Source: JASGIT01 sp047601665
GTDB lineage: Bacteria > Pseudomonadota > Gammaproteobacteria > Burkholderiales > Burkholderiaceae_C
Direction of reading: 5' to 3'
DNA length: 64,000 nucleotides
Assembly: GCA_047601665.1 (NCBI GenBank)
Contig: JASGIT010000001.1
Span: 3,844,001 to 3,908,000, forward strand
In this document: positions 35,020 to 43,808 of the stretch, piece by piece
How the letters are laid out: every line of letters begins with the position of its first letter
Numbering within the stretch: position 1 is the stretch's first letter
The notes under the pieces: model-generated
Seen by the model: the letters and a program-made list of their open reading frames with translations, nothing else
The model's database searches: none
What the model was told of the DNA's origin: nothing
Program-made: the position numbers and the translations under genes

Positions 35020-35658
35020 TCAGACATAGGGCGTGCCCGCCAGCGCGGCGTTCAGGCCCACAGCGCCCTTGTCCACGATGGCCAGGAAGGCCGCCTGCGC
35101 CTGGCGGGCATCCTGGCTGCGGCGAAAGACCCGGTGCCCCTCGATGAAGGCCGCGGCCCAGCACGCCAGCAGCAGGTCGCCCGCCAGGCAGGCATCGGGG
35201 TCGCCGCTCTCGCGCCCCGCGCATTCGGCCAGCGCCTCGGCCACGGTGCGCGCCAGTTCGTCGCGTATCGCCCTGGCGCGCGCCTTGAGGGTTTCGCTGG
35301 CCTCCACCGCTGCGGCAAAGCTCTGGCTGCGCGCGGAAAACTCCACGGCCGGACTGCGCTGCGCCACCAGGTCATGGGCCAGCAGGCGCAGCGCCTGCAG
35401 CGGCGCGACGCCGGGCGCGCGCTGGCGCAAGGCCGCGCGCAGCATTGCGTGGCCTTCCTCGTCGCGGTCGAAGAACATGTCCTCCTTGCGCAGGAAGTGG
35501 TTGAACACCGTCATCCGCCCCACGTCGGCCGCCGCCGCGATCTCGTCCACCGTCACCTGGTCGAACCCGCGTTCGATGAACAGGCGCGTGGCGGCGTTGG
35601 AGATGGCCTGCCGGGTGGCAAGGCGCTTGCGGGTGCGGCGGTCGTCGGGCTGGGGCAT
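35020..35658 (-). CDS. TetR-family transcriptional regulator
   Basis: The ATG at 35658 (MPQPDDRRTRKRLATRQAIS) gives 212 residues. The open frame extends upstream, but that part is a shadow of the MFS gene. The helix-turn-helix spans about 36-55 (TVDEIAAAADVGRMTVFNHF) with the usual following Tyr position replaced by Asn-His-Phe. The C-terminal ligand domain is unremarkable. It is divergent from an MFS drug-efflux-type gene, the classic arrangement in which the regulator represses both. The ligand is unknown. It converges on cobW with an 8-bp gap. Confidence 0.9.
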   Translation of the reverse strand: MPQPDDRRTRKRLATRQAISNAATRLFIERGFDQVTVDEIAAAADVGRMTVFNHFLRKEDMFFDRDEEGHAMLRAALRQRAPGVAPLQALRLLAHDLVAQRSPAVEFSARSQSFAAAVEASETLKARARAIRDELARTVAEALAECAGRESGDPDACLAGDLLLACWAAAFIEGHRVFRRSQDARQAQAAFLAIVDKGAVGLNAALAGTPYV

Positions 35659-35690
35659 GGGTTTCCTTGAAACGCTGAATTTTGTACTGA

Positions 35691-35713
35691 GTATATAATT
35701 TGACTCGATATTC
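35691..35713. promoter_or_regulatory. Candidate operator/promoter between tetR and the MFS gene
   Basis: The 100-bp divergent gap is AT-rich in an otherwise GC-rich area. It holds a TATAAT hexamer at 35694-35699 and an imperfect inverted repeat GAGT-N10-ACTC around it. This is where a TetR dimer would be expected to bind; there is no direct proof. Confidence 0.35.
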
Positions 35714-35757
35714 AATTGAAGCGGAGCGGCCTTGCGCGCCATCCTGCCAGCACCTGC

Positions 35758-36952
35758 GTGAACCAGCCCCTTGTCGTCATCTTCGCCGCCGTCGCACTCG
35801 ATGCCGCGGGCATCGGCCTGATCTTTCCCATCCTCCCGCGGCTGCTGCAGGAAGTGGCGCACACCCCGGATGTCGCGCCCTACATCGGCATCATGACGGC
35901 GCTGTACGCGGTCATGCAGTTCCTGTTCGCGCCGCTGCTGGGCGCCTTGAGCGACAACTTCGGCAGGCGCCCCGTGCTGCTCGCCTCGCTGGCCGGGGCG
36001 GCGGTCAACTACGCCATCATGGCGTGCGCGCCGCAGCTGTGGATGCTGATGCTGGGCCGCGCAATCGCGGGCCTGACCAGCGCCAACATGGCCGTGGCCA
36101 GCGCCTACATCACCGACATCTCGCCCGAGGACCAGCGCGCGCCGCTTTGGCCTGTTCAACGCCATGTTCGGCGCGGGCTTCATCGTCGGCCCGATGCTGG
36201 GCGGGGTGCTGGGCGACCACGGACTGCGGCTGCCCTTCATCGCCGCGGCCGCGCTCAACGTGGGCAACCTGCTGCTGGCCTGGCGCGTGCTGCCCGAGTC
36301 GCGCACTCCCACCCGCCGCCCGCTGGAAATGGCCGCGCTCAACCCGCTGCGGCCCCTGCGCTGGGTGGGCTCCATGCGGGGGCTCGCGCCCATCGTCCTC
36401 GTGTTCTTCATCCTCGCCACCACCGGCGAGGCCTATGGCAGCTGCTGGGCGCTGTGGGGAAGCGACGCCTTTCATTGGAACGGCCTGTGGATCGGCCTTT
36501 CGCTGGGCGCCTTCGGCGTTTGCCAGACGCTGGTGCAAGCGCTGCTGCCCGGTCCGGCGGCGCGCATCCTGGGCGAGCGTGGGGCCGTTCTTACCGGCAT
36601 GGCCTGCGCCTGCGCCGCGCTGGTCGCCATGGCCTTCGCGCGCCAGGGCTGGATGGTCTTTGCCGCCATGCCCCTGTTCGCGCTGGGCGGCATCGGCGCG
36701 CCGGCGCTGCAGGCCCTGGTCACGCGGCAGGTGGACGCGGCGCGCCAGGGCCAGCTTCAGGGCGTGCTGGCGTCGGCCGTCAGCCTGGCGTCCATCATCG
36801 GGCCGCTCGCGTTTTCGTCGTTTTACTTCGCCGTGCAAAAGCAGTGGCCCGGCGCGGTCTGGCTGTCGGTCGTGGCCGTGTATGCGGTGGCGTTCCCGCT
36901 GGTGCTGATCGGCACGCGCTCCGCGCGTGGAGCGCAGCCCGCAGGGGCTTGA
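35758..36952 (+). pseudogene. Frameshifted TetA-like MFS efflux transporter
   Basis: I favour the GTG at 35758 (MNQPLVVIFAAVALDAAGIG). The first frame carries helices 1-4 with motif A LGALSDNFGRRP near 62-72 and breaks at SPEDQRA (about 36140). The second frame continues RRFGLFNAMFGAGFIVGPMLGG through to the C-terminus at 36952. The break lies in a GC-dinucleotide run. Restoring two bases gives 398 residues, the usual TetA length, and the family sequence DQRARRFG. Such proteins export tetracyclines or other small molecules by proton antiport. It is broken here unless the lesion is a sequencing error. Confidence 0.75.
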
Positions 36953-36968
36953 GGGATAATCGCGCCAG

Positions 36969-37022
36969 TTATCGATCAAATTTACAGAAAAAATGATCGA
37001 TAAAACGGAGTCTTATCGATCA
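36969..37022 (+). promoter_or_regulatory. Triple TTATCGATCA operator-like repeat upstream of fic
   Basis: TTATCGATCA occurs at 36969-36978 and again at 37013-37022, where its last base is the A of the fic start codon. Its exact inverted copy TGATCGATAA lies at 36994-37003. The first two form a 10-bp inverted repeat with a 15-base spacer. This looks like a binding site for a dimeric repressor, possibly the Fic protein's own C-terminal winged-helix region. Confidence 0.6.
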
Positions 37023-38149
37023 TGCCCTGGATTTGGCAACTCACGGACTGGCCCGGCTTCCGCTGGCAAAACGGCCTGCTGGAGCCGGCGGAGCGGCGCT
37101 TTGCCGAAGGCGTGGCCGTCACCGTGGGCAGCCTGCGCCACCTGGCAGCGCAGGAGCGCGAGGGCCTGGCCATTGCGCTGCTGGAGCGCGATGCGCTGGG
37201 CACCTCGGCCATCGAGGGCGAGGTGCTGGACCGCGACAGCGTGCAGTCGTCGCTGCGCAAGCACCTGGGGCTGGCCGCCGCCGATCTGCCGCTGGCACGC
37301 GGCAGGCCCCGCGAATACGGCCTGGCCGAGATGATGGCCGACCTGTACCGCGCGCCCGATGCCGCGCTGACCCACGAGCGCCTGTTCGCCTGGCACCACA
37401 TGCTCATGCACGGCAGGCGCGATCTGGGCCAGGTCGGCGGCTACCGGCGGCACGCCTCGCCCATGCAGATCGTCTCGGGCCAGATCGGCGACGAGCGCGT
37501 GCACTACGAGGCGCCGCCCTCGGCGCGCGTGCCTGCCGAAATGGATGCATTTCTCGGATGGTTCGCCCGCACGGCGCCGGGCGCCGCCGATGCGCTGCCC
37601 GCCATCACGCGCGCCGCCGTGGCGCACCTGTGGTTCGAGTGCATACACCCGTTCGAGGACGGCAATGGCCGCATCGGCCGCGCCATCGCCGAAATGGCGC
37701 TGGCGCAGGCCACCAGCACGCCCCGCTTCACGGGCATGTCAGCCGTGCTGCACCGCCACCGCAAAAGCTATTACGAACAACTCAAGCGCCACAGCGTGCG
37801 GCTCGACATCGATGGCTGGCTGCAATGGTTTGCCGATCGGGCGCTGGAGGCCCAGGCCGAGGCCGACGGCCTCGTGCGCTTCCTGGTGGACAAGTCCGCC
37901 TTGATGGCACGGCTGTCCGGGCAGCTCAACGCGCGCCAGGAAAAAGCCCTGCTGCGCATGTTCCGCGAAGGCCCGCAAGGCTTTGCCGGCGGCCTGAGCG
38001 CCGGCAACTATGCCGCCATCACCGGCGCGCCCCCGGCCACGGCCACGCGCGACCTGGCCGATCTGACGGCCAAGGGCGCGCTGCGCAAGACGGGCGAGCG
38101 AAAATCGACACGGTATTGGCTGGCCATTGCGGAGCAAGCCGATATTTGA
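37022..38149 (+). CDS. Fic-family protein with DUF4172 N-terminus and winged-helix C-terminus
   Basis: This 375-residue protein starts MPWIWQLTDWPGFRWQ, the DUF4172 signature. The inhibitory motif TSAIEGE lies at 61-67 and the Fic catalytic core HPFEDGNGRIGR at 209-220. A C-terminal winged-helix-like segment (LSAGNYAAITGAPPATATRDLADL) ends the protein. Fic proteins transfer AMP from ATP to hydroxyl groups of target proteins, and class II members carry the N-terminal inhibitory Glu that blocks ATP binding. Catalytic His209 and the Glu/Asp-Asn-Gly-Asn-Gly-Arg loop are intact, so it should be active but self-inhibited. Target unknown. Confidence 0.9.
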   Translation: MPWIWQLTDWPGFRWQNGLLEPAERRFAEGVAVTVGSLRHLAAQEREGLAIALLERDALGTSAIEGEVLDRDSVQSSLRKHLGLAAADLPLARGRPREYGLAEMMADLYRAPDAALTHERLFAWHHMLMHGRRDLGQVGGYRRHASPMQIVSGQIGDERVHYEAPPSARVPAEMDAFLGWFARTAPGAADALPAITRAAVAHLWFECIHPFEDGNGRIGRAIAEMALAQATSTPRFTGMSAVLHRHRKSYYEQLKRHSVRLDIDGWLQWFADRALEAQAEADGLVRFLVDKSALMARLSGQLNARQEKALLRMFREGPQGFAGGLSAGNYAAITGAPPATATRDLADLTAKGALRKTGERKSTRYWLAIAEQADI

Positions 38150-38193
38150 CCAAAACAGCCTGTAGCCCTTATCCATCAAGCGCTAGCAGCTAT
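38150..38193. repeat. Short interspersed repeat, copy 3
   Basis: The minus strand reads ATAGCTGCTAGCGCTT, then GATGGATAAGGGC, then TACAGGCTGTTTTGG. It starts directly after the fic stop and ends 12 bases before the cobN ATG, occupying the place where a ribosome binding site would be expected. Confidence 0.78.
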
Positions 38194-38205
38194 TATTTTT
38201 GAACC

Positions 38206-41200
38206 ATGCACCTGCTCAGCACCCGCCCCGGCGGCTTTGTCGAAGACGACAGCATCATCACCCGGCTCGACCAGACGCCCGCCGAGATGGTGGTGCTCAG
38301 TTCCGCCGACACCACGCTGTCGCTGCTGGCCGATGCCTACCGGCTGTGGCAGCAGGCCGAGCCCGATGCGCCCGCGCTGCGGCTGGCGAACCTGCTGCAT
38401 CTGCGCCAGAGCGCGTCGCTCGACCTGTACATCGACGAGGTGCTGCAGCACGCCAAACTGGTCATCGTCGATCACCTCGGTGCCGAGTCGGCTTGGCCCT
38501 ACGGCATAGAGCAGCTGCGCAAGCTTGCGCAGCAGCGGGGGCAGAAGCTCGCCATGTTCTCGGGCGACAGCCAGGAGGATGCCGAGTTGCTGGCCAAGGG
38601 CACGCTGGCGCCCGAGCAGAGCCGTGCGCTGTGGCAGTACCTGCGCGCCGGCGGCCTGGGCAATGCGCGCGAATTCCTGCGCATGGGCGCGGCCTGGGGA
38701 CTGGGGCGGGCCATGGAAGGTGCGCCGGTGCGCGTGCTGCCGTCCGTGGCCGTGCATGTGCCGCTGGCCTGGACCGGCGATGCGCCGCGGCACATTCCGG
38801 GCATGGACGACTTGCAGGCGCGTTGGAAGCCCGGCGCGCCCGTGGTGATACTGGTGTTCTACCGCTCGCACCTGCTGGCCGCCAATACCGATGCGTTCGA
38901 CGCCATGGCCGGGGCGCTGTTGGCCGAGGGCCTGAACCCGCTGCCGTTGGCGCTTGAATCGCTCAAGGACCCGCTGTGCCTGGAGACGCTGCGCGCGCTG
39001 TGCGCAGCGCACGAGGTGCAACTCATCCTCAACACCACGGCATTCGCGGCGCTGGGCGAGCACGCACGCGGCGGTGGCGACACCGACGCGCTGGCGGGCG
39101 ACGTGCCCGTGCTCCAGGTGATCGCCAGCGGCGCCAACCGCGACGACTGGCTGGCCGACGCCCAGGGCTTGCGCCCGCGTGACATCGCCATGCAGGTGGT
39201 GCTGCCCGAGATGGATGGCCGCATCATGACGCGCGCCATGAGCTTCAAAGGCCTGGCGCACCGTTGCGACCTCACGCAGACCGACGTGGTGGCCTACCAG
39301 GCCGAGCCCGACCGCGTGGCGTGGATTGCAGAACTGGCGCGGCGCTGGTGCGTGCTGCGCAGCAAGCCCGCCGCCGATAAGCGCACCGCACTGGTGCTGG
39401 CCAACTACCCGGGCAGCGAGGCGCGCATGGGCAGCGGGGTAGGGCTGGATACGCCCGAATCCGTGATCGCGCTGCTCGCACAACTGGAGCGCGACGGCTG
39501 GAGCCTGGGCGATGCGGCAGAGCGCCCCGCCAGTGGCCAGGCGCTGATGGAGCGCTTGCAGCAGGGCATTGCCAATGACCCCGCCAAATGGCCACTGCGC
39601 CGTGCGCGGCAGGGCTATGCGCTGCACGCCTATCGCGATCGCCTGGCGCAATTGCCCGAGGGCATGGCCGATGCGATCACCGCCCAGTGGGGCACACCCG
39701 AGCAGGATCCCATGCTGCGCGACGGCTGGTTCATGGTCGCCGGGCTGCAACTGGGCAACGTCTTCGTCGGCATACAGCCCGCACGCTCCCTCGACGGCCG
39801 CAACGACTACGCCCAGTACCACGACGCCGAACTGGTGCCGCCGCACCACTACCTGGCCTTCTATTTCTGGCTGCGCGACAGCTTCGCGGTGGATGCCATC
39901 GTGCATGTGGGCAAGCACGGCAACCTCGAATGGCTGCCGGGCAAGAGCCTGGCGCTGTCGCAGCAGTGCTGGCCCGACGCCATCCTGGGGCCGCTGCCCC
40001 ATGTCTATCCGTTCATCGTCAACGACCCCGGCGAGGGCGCGCAGGCCAAGCGCCGCAGCCAGGCGGTCATCATCGACCACCTGATGCCGCCGCTCACCCG
40101 CGCCGAAAACCACGGCCCCATGCAGGAGCTGGAGCGGCTGGTGGACGAGTATTACGACGCGCTGCTCGTCGACCAGCGCCGCGCGGGTCTGCTGCGTCGC
40201 CAGATACTGGACTGCGCGAAAGGCCAGGATTTGCTGAGTGAACTGGGCGTGGACGCCGCGCAGGACGAGCAGATACTGGAGCGCATCGACGCCTATCTGT
40301 GCGAACTCAAGGAAACCCAGATTCGCGACGGCCTGCACATTTTTGGCCATTCGCCCGAGGGCAGTCTGCGCGACTCCACGCTGCTGGCGCTGGCGCGCTA
40401 CCCGGCGGCGGGCGAGCAGGGCCTGCTGAATGCGCTGGCGGCCGACCTGCTGCCCGGCTGCGACTGGAACCCGCTGGACATGGACGCGGCCGCTGCCTGG
40501 GCCGGGCCGCGCCCGCAGGTGCTGGCCGAGCTTGACCCCGGCCCCTGGCGCCATGGCGGCGACACGCGCGAGCGGCTGGAGCGGCTGGCTTTGCAAGTGC
40601 TGGCTCAGCCCGAAATCGCCCAGGACTGGCCGCAGACCCAGCAGGCCCTGCACCGCATCCACGCGCAGATCGCCCCCGCGCTCGACGCCTGCGGCAGCGA
40701 GGAACTACGCCAGTTCTCGCGCGCGCTGCAAGGCCGCTTCGTGCCGCCGGGCCCTAGCGGCTCGCCCTCGCGCGGGCGCTGCGACACCTTGCCCACGGGG
40801 CGCAATTTCTACACCGTGGACACCCGCGCCATCCCCACGCAGACCGCCTGGGCGCTGGGCCAGCAGGCCAGCGAGCGGCTGATCGCGCGCTATCTGCAAG
40901 AGCACGGCGAATACCCGGCGGCCATCGGCATCTCCGTCTGGGGCACGGCCACCATGCGCACGGGCGGCGACGACATCGCGCAGGCCTTCGCGCTGATAGG
41001 AGTACGCCCCAAGTGGGCACCAGGCAGCCAGCGTGTGGTGGACTTCGAGGTCATCCCGCGCGTGGGCTTGCACCGCCCGCGCGTGGATGTGACGCTGCGC
41101 ATCAGCGGCTTCTTCCGCGACGCCTTCCCGGGTGTGGTGCAGATGTTCGACGCCGCCGTGCGCGCCGTGGCCGAACAAGACGAGGACGCCGAGGACAACC

Positions 41201-42009
41201 CCATCCGCGCCCGCGTGCTGCGCGATGCCGCCGCGTGGGTGGAGCAGGGCATGGACGGCGCCCAAGCCCATGAACAGGCGCTGTGGCGCGTGTTCGGCGC
41301 GCCAGCGGGCAGCTACGGCGCCAACATGCACGACCTGCTGCGCTCGGGCCAATGGAGCGACGCGGGCGACTTTGCGCGCCATTACCTGCACTGGGGCGCG
41401 TTCGCCTACGGCCGGCAGGCCGACGGCGTGCCCGCGCGCCAGGCGCTCGAACGCCGTATGCAGGCGCTCGACGTGGTGCTGCAAAACCAGGACAGCCGCG
41501 AGCACGACCTGCTCGACTCCAGCGAGTACTACCAGCACCAGGGCGGCATGGCCGCCGCCGTGCGCCACCTGGGCGGGGGCGACCCGGCCATCTACCACGG
41601 CGACCACGGCAACCCGCAGTCCGCCAAAGTGCGCTCGCTGGCCGAGGAAATCGGCCGCGTGGTGCGTGCCCGCGTCACCAACCCCAAATGGATCGCCGGC
41701 GCCATGCGCCATGGCTACAAGGGCGCGTTCGAGATGGCGGCCACGGTGGACTATCTGTTCGGCTTCGACGCGACCACGCAACTCGTCTCCGACACGCACT
41801 ACGCGCTGGTCACGCAAGCCTATGTGCAGGACGATGCCGTGCGCCAGTTTCTGCGCGAGCAGAACCCCCAGGCGCTGAGCGACATCGTGAACCGGCTGCT
41901 CGAAGCCATCGACCGTGGCATGTGGGAGCAACCCGGCGATTTGCACGACGCGCTGCTCGCGCAAATGCTCGCGCAGGAAGAATTCATGGAAGGACGCGCA
42001 CCGCAATGA
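38206..42009 (+). CDS. cobN: Aerobic cobaltochelatase large subunit
   Basis: At 1267 residues this matches CobN, the large subunit that binds hydrogenobyrinate diamide and inserts Co2+ with help of two AAA+ subunits. Conserved CobN/BchH-type segments include LAFYFWLRDSFAVDAIVHVGKHGNLEWLPGKSLALS, PYPFIVNDPGEGAQAKRR-like HVYPFIVNDPGEGAQAKRR, GNFYTVD-like TGRNFYTVDTRAIP and HPRVDVTLRISGFFRDAFPG-like segments. No clear ribosome binding site precedes the ATG because a repeat lies there. It overlaps the AAA+ gene by ATGA, the expected partner. Confidence 0.95.
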   Translation: MHLLSTRPGGFVEDDSIITRLDQTPAEMVVLSSADTTLSLLADAYRLWQQAEPDAPALRLANLLHLRQSASLDLYIDEVLQHAKLVIVDHLGAESAWPYGIEQLRKLAQQRGQKLAMFSGDSQEDAELLAKGTLAPEQSRALWQYLRAGGLGNAREFLRMGAAWGLGRAMEGAPVRVLPSVAVHVPLAWTGDAPRHIPGMDDLQARWKPGAPVVILVFYRSHLLAANTDAFDAMAGALLAEGLNPLPLALESLKDPLCLETLRALCAAHEVQLILNTTAFAALGEHARGGGDTDALAGDVPVLQVIASGANRDDWLADAQGLRPRDIAMQVVLPEMDGRIMTRAMSFKGLAHRCDLTQTDVVAYQAEPDRVAWIAELARRWCVLRSKPAADKRTALVLANYPGSEARMGSGVGLDTPESVIALLAQLERDGWSLGDAAERPASGQALMERLQQGIANDPAKWPLRRARQGYALHAYRDRLAQLPEGMADAITAQWGTPEQDPMLRDGWFMVAGLQLGNVFVGIQPARSLDGRNDYAQYHDAELVPPHHYLAFYFWLRDSFAVDAIVHVGKHGNLEWLPGKSLALSQQCWPDAILGPLPHVYPFIVNDPGEGAQAKRRSQAVIIDHLMPPLTRAENHGPMQELERLVDEYYDALLVDQRRAGLLRRQILDCAKGQDLLSELGVDAAQDEQILERIDAYLCELKETQIRDGLHIFGHSPEGSLRDSTLLALARYPAAGEQGLLNALAADLLPGCDWNPLDMDAAAAWAGPRPQVLAELDPGPWRHGGDTRERLERLALQVLAQPEIAQDWPQTQQALHRIHAQIAPALDACGSEELRQFSRALQGRFVPPGPSGSPSRGRCDTLPTGRNFYTVDTRAIPTQTAWALGQQASERLIARYLQEHGEYPAAIGISVWGTATMRTGGDDIAQAFALIGVRPKWAPGSQRVVDFEVIPRVGLHRPRVDVTLRISGFFRDAFPGVVQMFDAAVRAVAEQDEDAEDNPIRARVLRDAAAWVEQGMDGAQAHEQALWRVFGAPAGSYGANMHDLLRSGQWSDAGDFARHYLHWGAFAYGRQADGVPARQALERRMQALDVVLQNQDSREHDLLDSSEYYQHQGGMAAAVRHLGGGDPAIYHGDHGNPQSAKVRSLAEEIGRVVRARVTNPKWIAGAMRHGYKGAFEMAATVDYLFGFDATTQLVSDTHYALVTQAYVQDDAVRQFLREQNPQALSDIVNRLLEAIDRGMWEQPGDLHDALLAQMLAQEEFMEGRAPQ

Positions 42010-43106
42010 CCCCGACATTTCCTTTATCGGCTATCCAAGGGCAGCCGCAACTGGTGCAGGCGCTGCTGCTGGCCGCCATCGAGCCCGCGCTGGGCGGCGT
42101 GCTGATACAAGGCGCGCGCGGCACGGCCAAATCAACAGCGGCGCGCGCGCTGGCCGACGTGCTGGCGCCCGCGCCCTTCATCACGCTGCCGCTGGGCGCG
42201 TCCATCGAGCACGTGGTCGGCAGCCTCGACCTATCCAAGGCGCTGGCAAGCAGCGAGGTGGCTTTTGCGCCTGGCCTGCTGGCCAAGGCGCATGGCGGCG
42301 TGCTCTACGTCGATGAGATCAACCTGCTGCCCGACGCCATCGTCGATGTGCTGCTCGACGTGGCTGCATCGGGCGTGAACCGCGTGGAGCGCGACGGCAT
42401 CTCGCACAGCCATGCGGCGCGCTTCGTGCTGATCGGCACCATGAATCCGGAGGAGGGCACGCTGCGCCCGCAACTGCTGGACCGGCTGGGCCTGTGCGTG
42501 CAGCTTGCGAATGCGCAGGATGCGCAGTTGCGCAGCGCCATCGTCAAGGCGCGGCTGCGCTTCGACCTTGACCCCGCAAGTTTCCTGCAAGCCCATGCCG
42601 TGCAGCAGGCCGACATCGCCGAGCGCTTGTGCCAGGCGCGTGCGCGCTGTGCCGATTCCAGTCAGTTGCCATGGAGCGATGCCGTGTATGAGGAAGTGGC
42701 ACGCCAGTGCATCGCGGCGCATGTAGACGGACTGCGGGCCGACCTCGTGATGCTGCGCGCAGCGCGTGCGCTGGCGGCGTGGGAAGGCAGCGACACCATC
42801 ACGGAACGCCATGTGGCCGAGGTCGCGCCGCTGGTGCTGCTGCACCGCGCCACCGAGGCTCCGCGCCAGGCTCCCGCTCCAGCGCCCGTACCGCCGCCCC
42901 CGGCGCCATCGCCATCCGACAACGCGGCCAGACCCAGCCAGGCGAATACGTCTGCCCAAGGCCTGGAACAGCCCCCCACCGACTGGGGCCAGCCCCAGCC
43001 CATGGCCAGCACGCCGGTGGCCGCGCAGCAGGCCGACGCATTGGCCCTGGCCGCCATGGAGGCCCTGGCCGCAAAAAAAGCCCGCGCCCCCGGCCCGCGG
43101 CACTGA
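42006..43106 (+). CDS. ChlI/BchI-like AAA+ chelatase subunit (unshifted product)
   Basis: This 366-residue AAA+ ATPase of the chelatase clade has Walker A GARGTAKS at 36-43 and Walker B GVLYVDEINLL at 98-107. The sensor segment GTMNPEEGTLRPQLLDRLGLCV and a lid domain ending near residue 290 follow. A Pro/Ala/Gln-rich linker then leads to an A7 run (codons 356-358) and a stop at 43106. It starts inside the cobN stop. I read it as the small AAA+ partner of CobN, produced when ribosomes do not slip. The next entry is the longer product of the same gene. Confidence 0.88.
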   Translation: MTPTFPLSAIQGQPQLVQALLLAAIEPALGGVLIQGARGTAKSTAARALADVLAPAPFITLPLGASIEHVVGSLDLSKALASSEVAFAPGLLAKAHGGVLYVDEINLLPDAIVDVLLDVAASGVNRVERDGISHSHAARFVLIGTMNPEEGTLRPQLLDRLGLCVQLANAQDAQLRSAIVKARLRFDLDPASFLQAHAVQQADIAERLCQARARCADSSQLPWSDAVYEEVARQCIAAHVDGLRADLVMLRAARALAAWEGSDTITERHVAEVAPLVLLHRATEAPRQAPAPAPVPPPPAPSPSDNAARPSQANTSAQGLEQPPTDWGQPQPMASTPVAAQQADALALAAMEALAAKKARAPGPRH

Positions 43107-43762
43107 CGCCATCGGGCCGGGGGCAGGGCGCATCACCCACAACGGGTGTTGCACTGGCAAGCCATGCACAGCCATCAGCACGGCGCCAGACTCTCGATTG
43201 GCCCGCCACACTGCGCGCGCGCAGCGGCCAGCCGCTGGCGCCCGAGCACCTGCGCTGGCGCCAGCATCTGGGCCAGCCCCAGGCCTTGCACGTGTTCGCA
43301 CTCGACTGCTCGGCCTCGATGCTGGAGAGCGGCGCCTTCGCCCAGGCCAAGGGCCTGCTGCTGCAATGGCTGCGGTGGGCCTATCTGCAACGTGCGCCCG
43401 TCGCGCTGCTGTGCTTTGGCGCGGGCCAGGTGCACTGGCGCCTGCCGCCGCGCCGCGCGCCACAGTGGAACACCGACCTGATCGAGCCGCTGCCCGGCGG
43501 CGGCGGCACGCCCCTGGCCCGCGCACTGCATACAGCTTGGGCGCTGCTGGCACAACGGCCCGAAGAAAGAAAAATCCTGTGGGTGCTCAGCGACTTCCGC
43601 AGCCCCGACGTGCTGGACCTGGCCCGCCAATCCACGCCGCAGCGCATTGCCCACGTGCTGGTCGATGGCGAAACTCCCGCGCATGGTGGCCAGCGTGCCT
43701 TTGGTGGGGCAGGGCGGTTGGCTGCCGCATGGCCCGGCGCTGTTCGGATCGGACTTTCTTGA
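42006..43762 (+). CDS. ChlD-like AAA+/VWA chelatase subunit made by -1 frameshift
   Basis: Shifting -1 on the A7 at 43073-43079 joins the AAA+ frame to a downstream frame that has no ATG or GTG of its own near its beginning. The product is about 585 residues. The added part runs KKSPRPRPAALTPSG and then a VWA (integrin I) domain: LHVFALDCSASMLES with the metal-ion site Asp434, Ser436 and Ser438, LLCFGAGQVHW, LPGGGGTPLARAL and ILWVLSDFRSPD. This is the ChlD/BchD architecture, which bridges the AAA+ ring and the large subunit. Both products from one gene would supply CobS- and CobT-like roles for CobN. Confidence 0.8.
43073..43123 (+). promoter_or_regulatory. Programmed -1 ribosomal frameshift signal
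   Basis: The slippery A7 run lies at 43073-43079 (zero frame GCA AAA AAA G). Seven bases later an 11-bp perfect stem begins: CCCCCGGCCCG (43087-43097) pairs with CGGGCCGGGGG (43113-43123). The zero-frame stop (43104-43106) is in the loop. Spacer length and stem strength match known -1 frameshift stimulators. Confidence 0.8.
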
Positions 43763-43764
43763 GT

Positions 43765-43808
43765 GAAATAGGGCTACAGCGCTTATCGATAAAGCGCTAG
43801 CAGCTATC
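43765..43808. repeat. Short interspersed repeat, copy 4
   Basis: The minus strand reads GATAGCTGCTAGCGCTTT, then ATCGATAAGCGCTGTAGCCC. It lies between the convergent chelatase and binding-protein genes and supplies the TAG stop (43804-43806) of the minus-strand binding protein. Confidence 0.78.

Noticed and set aside
36993..37334. Alternative start for fic from an ATG at 36993 in another frame
   Set aside because: That frame lacks Fic motifs; the Fic frame starts at 37022 with the DUF4172 signature.
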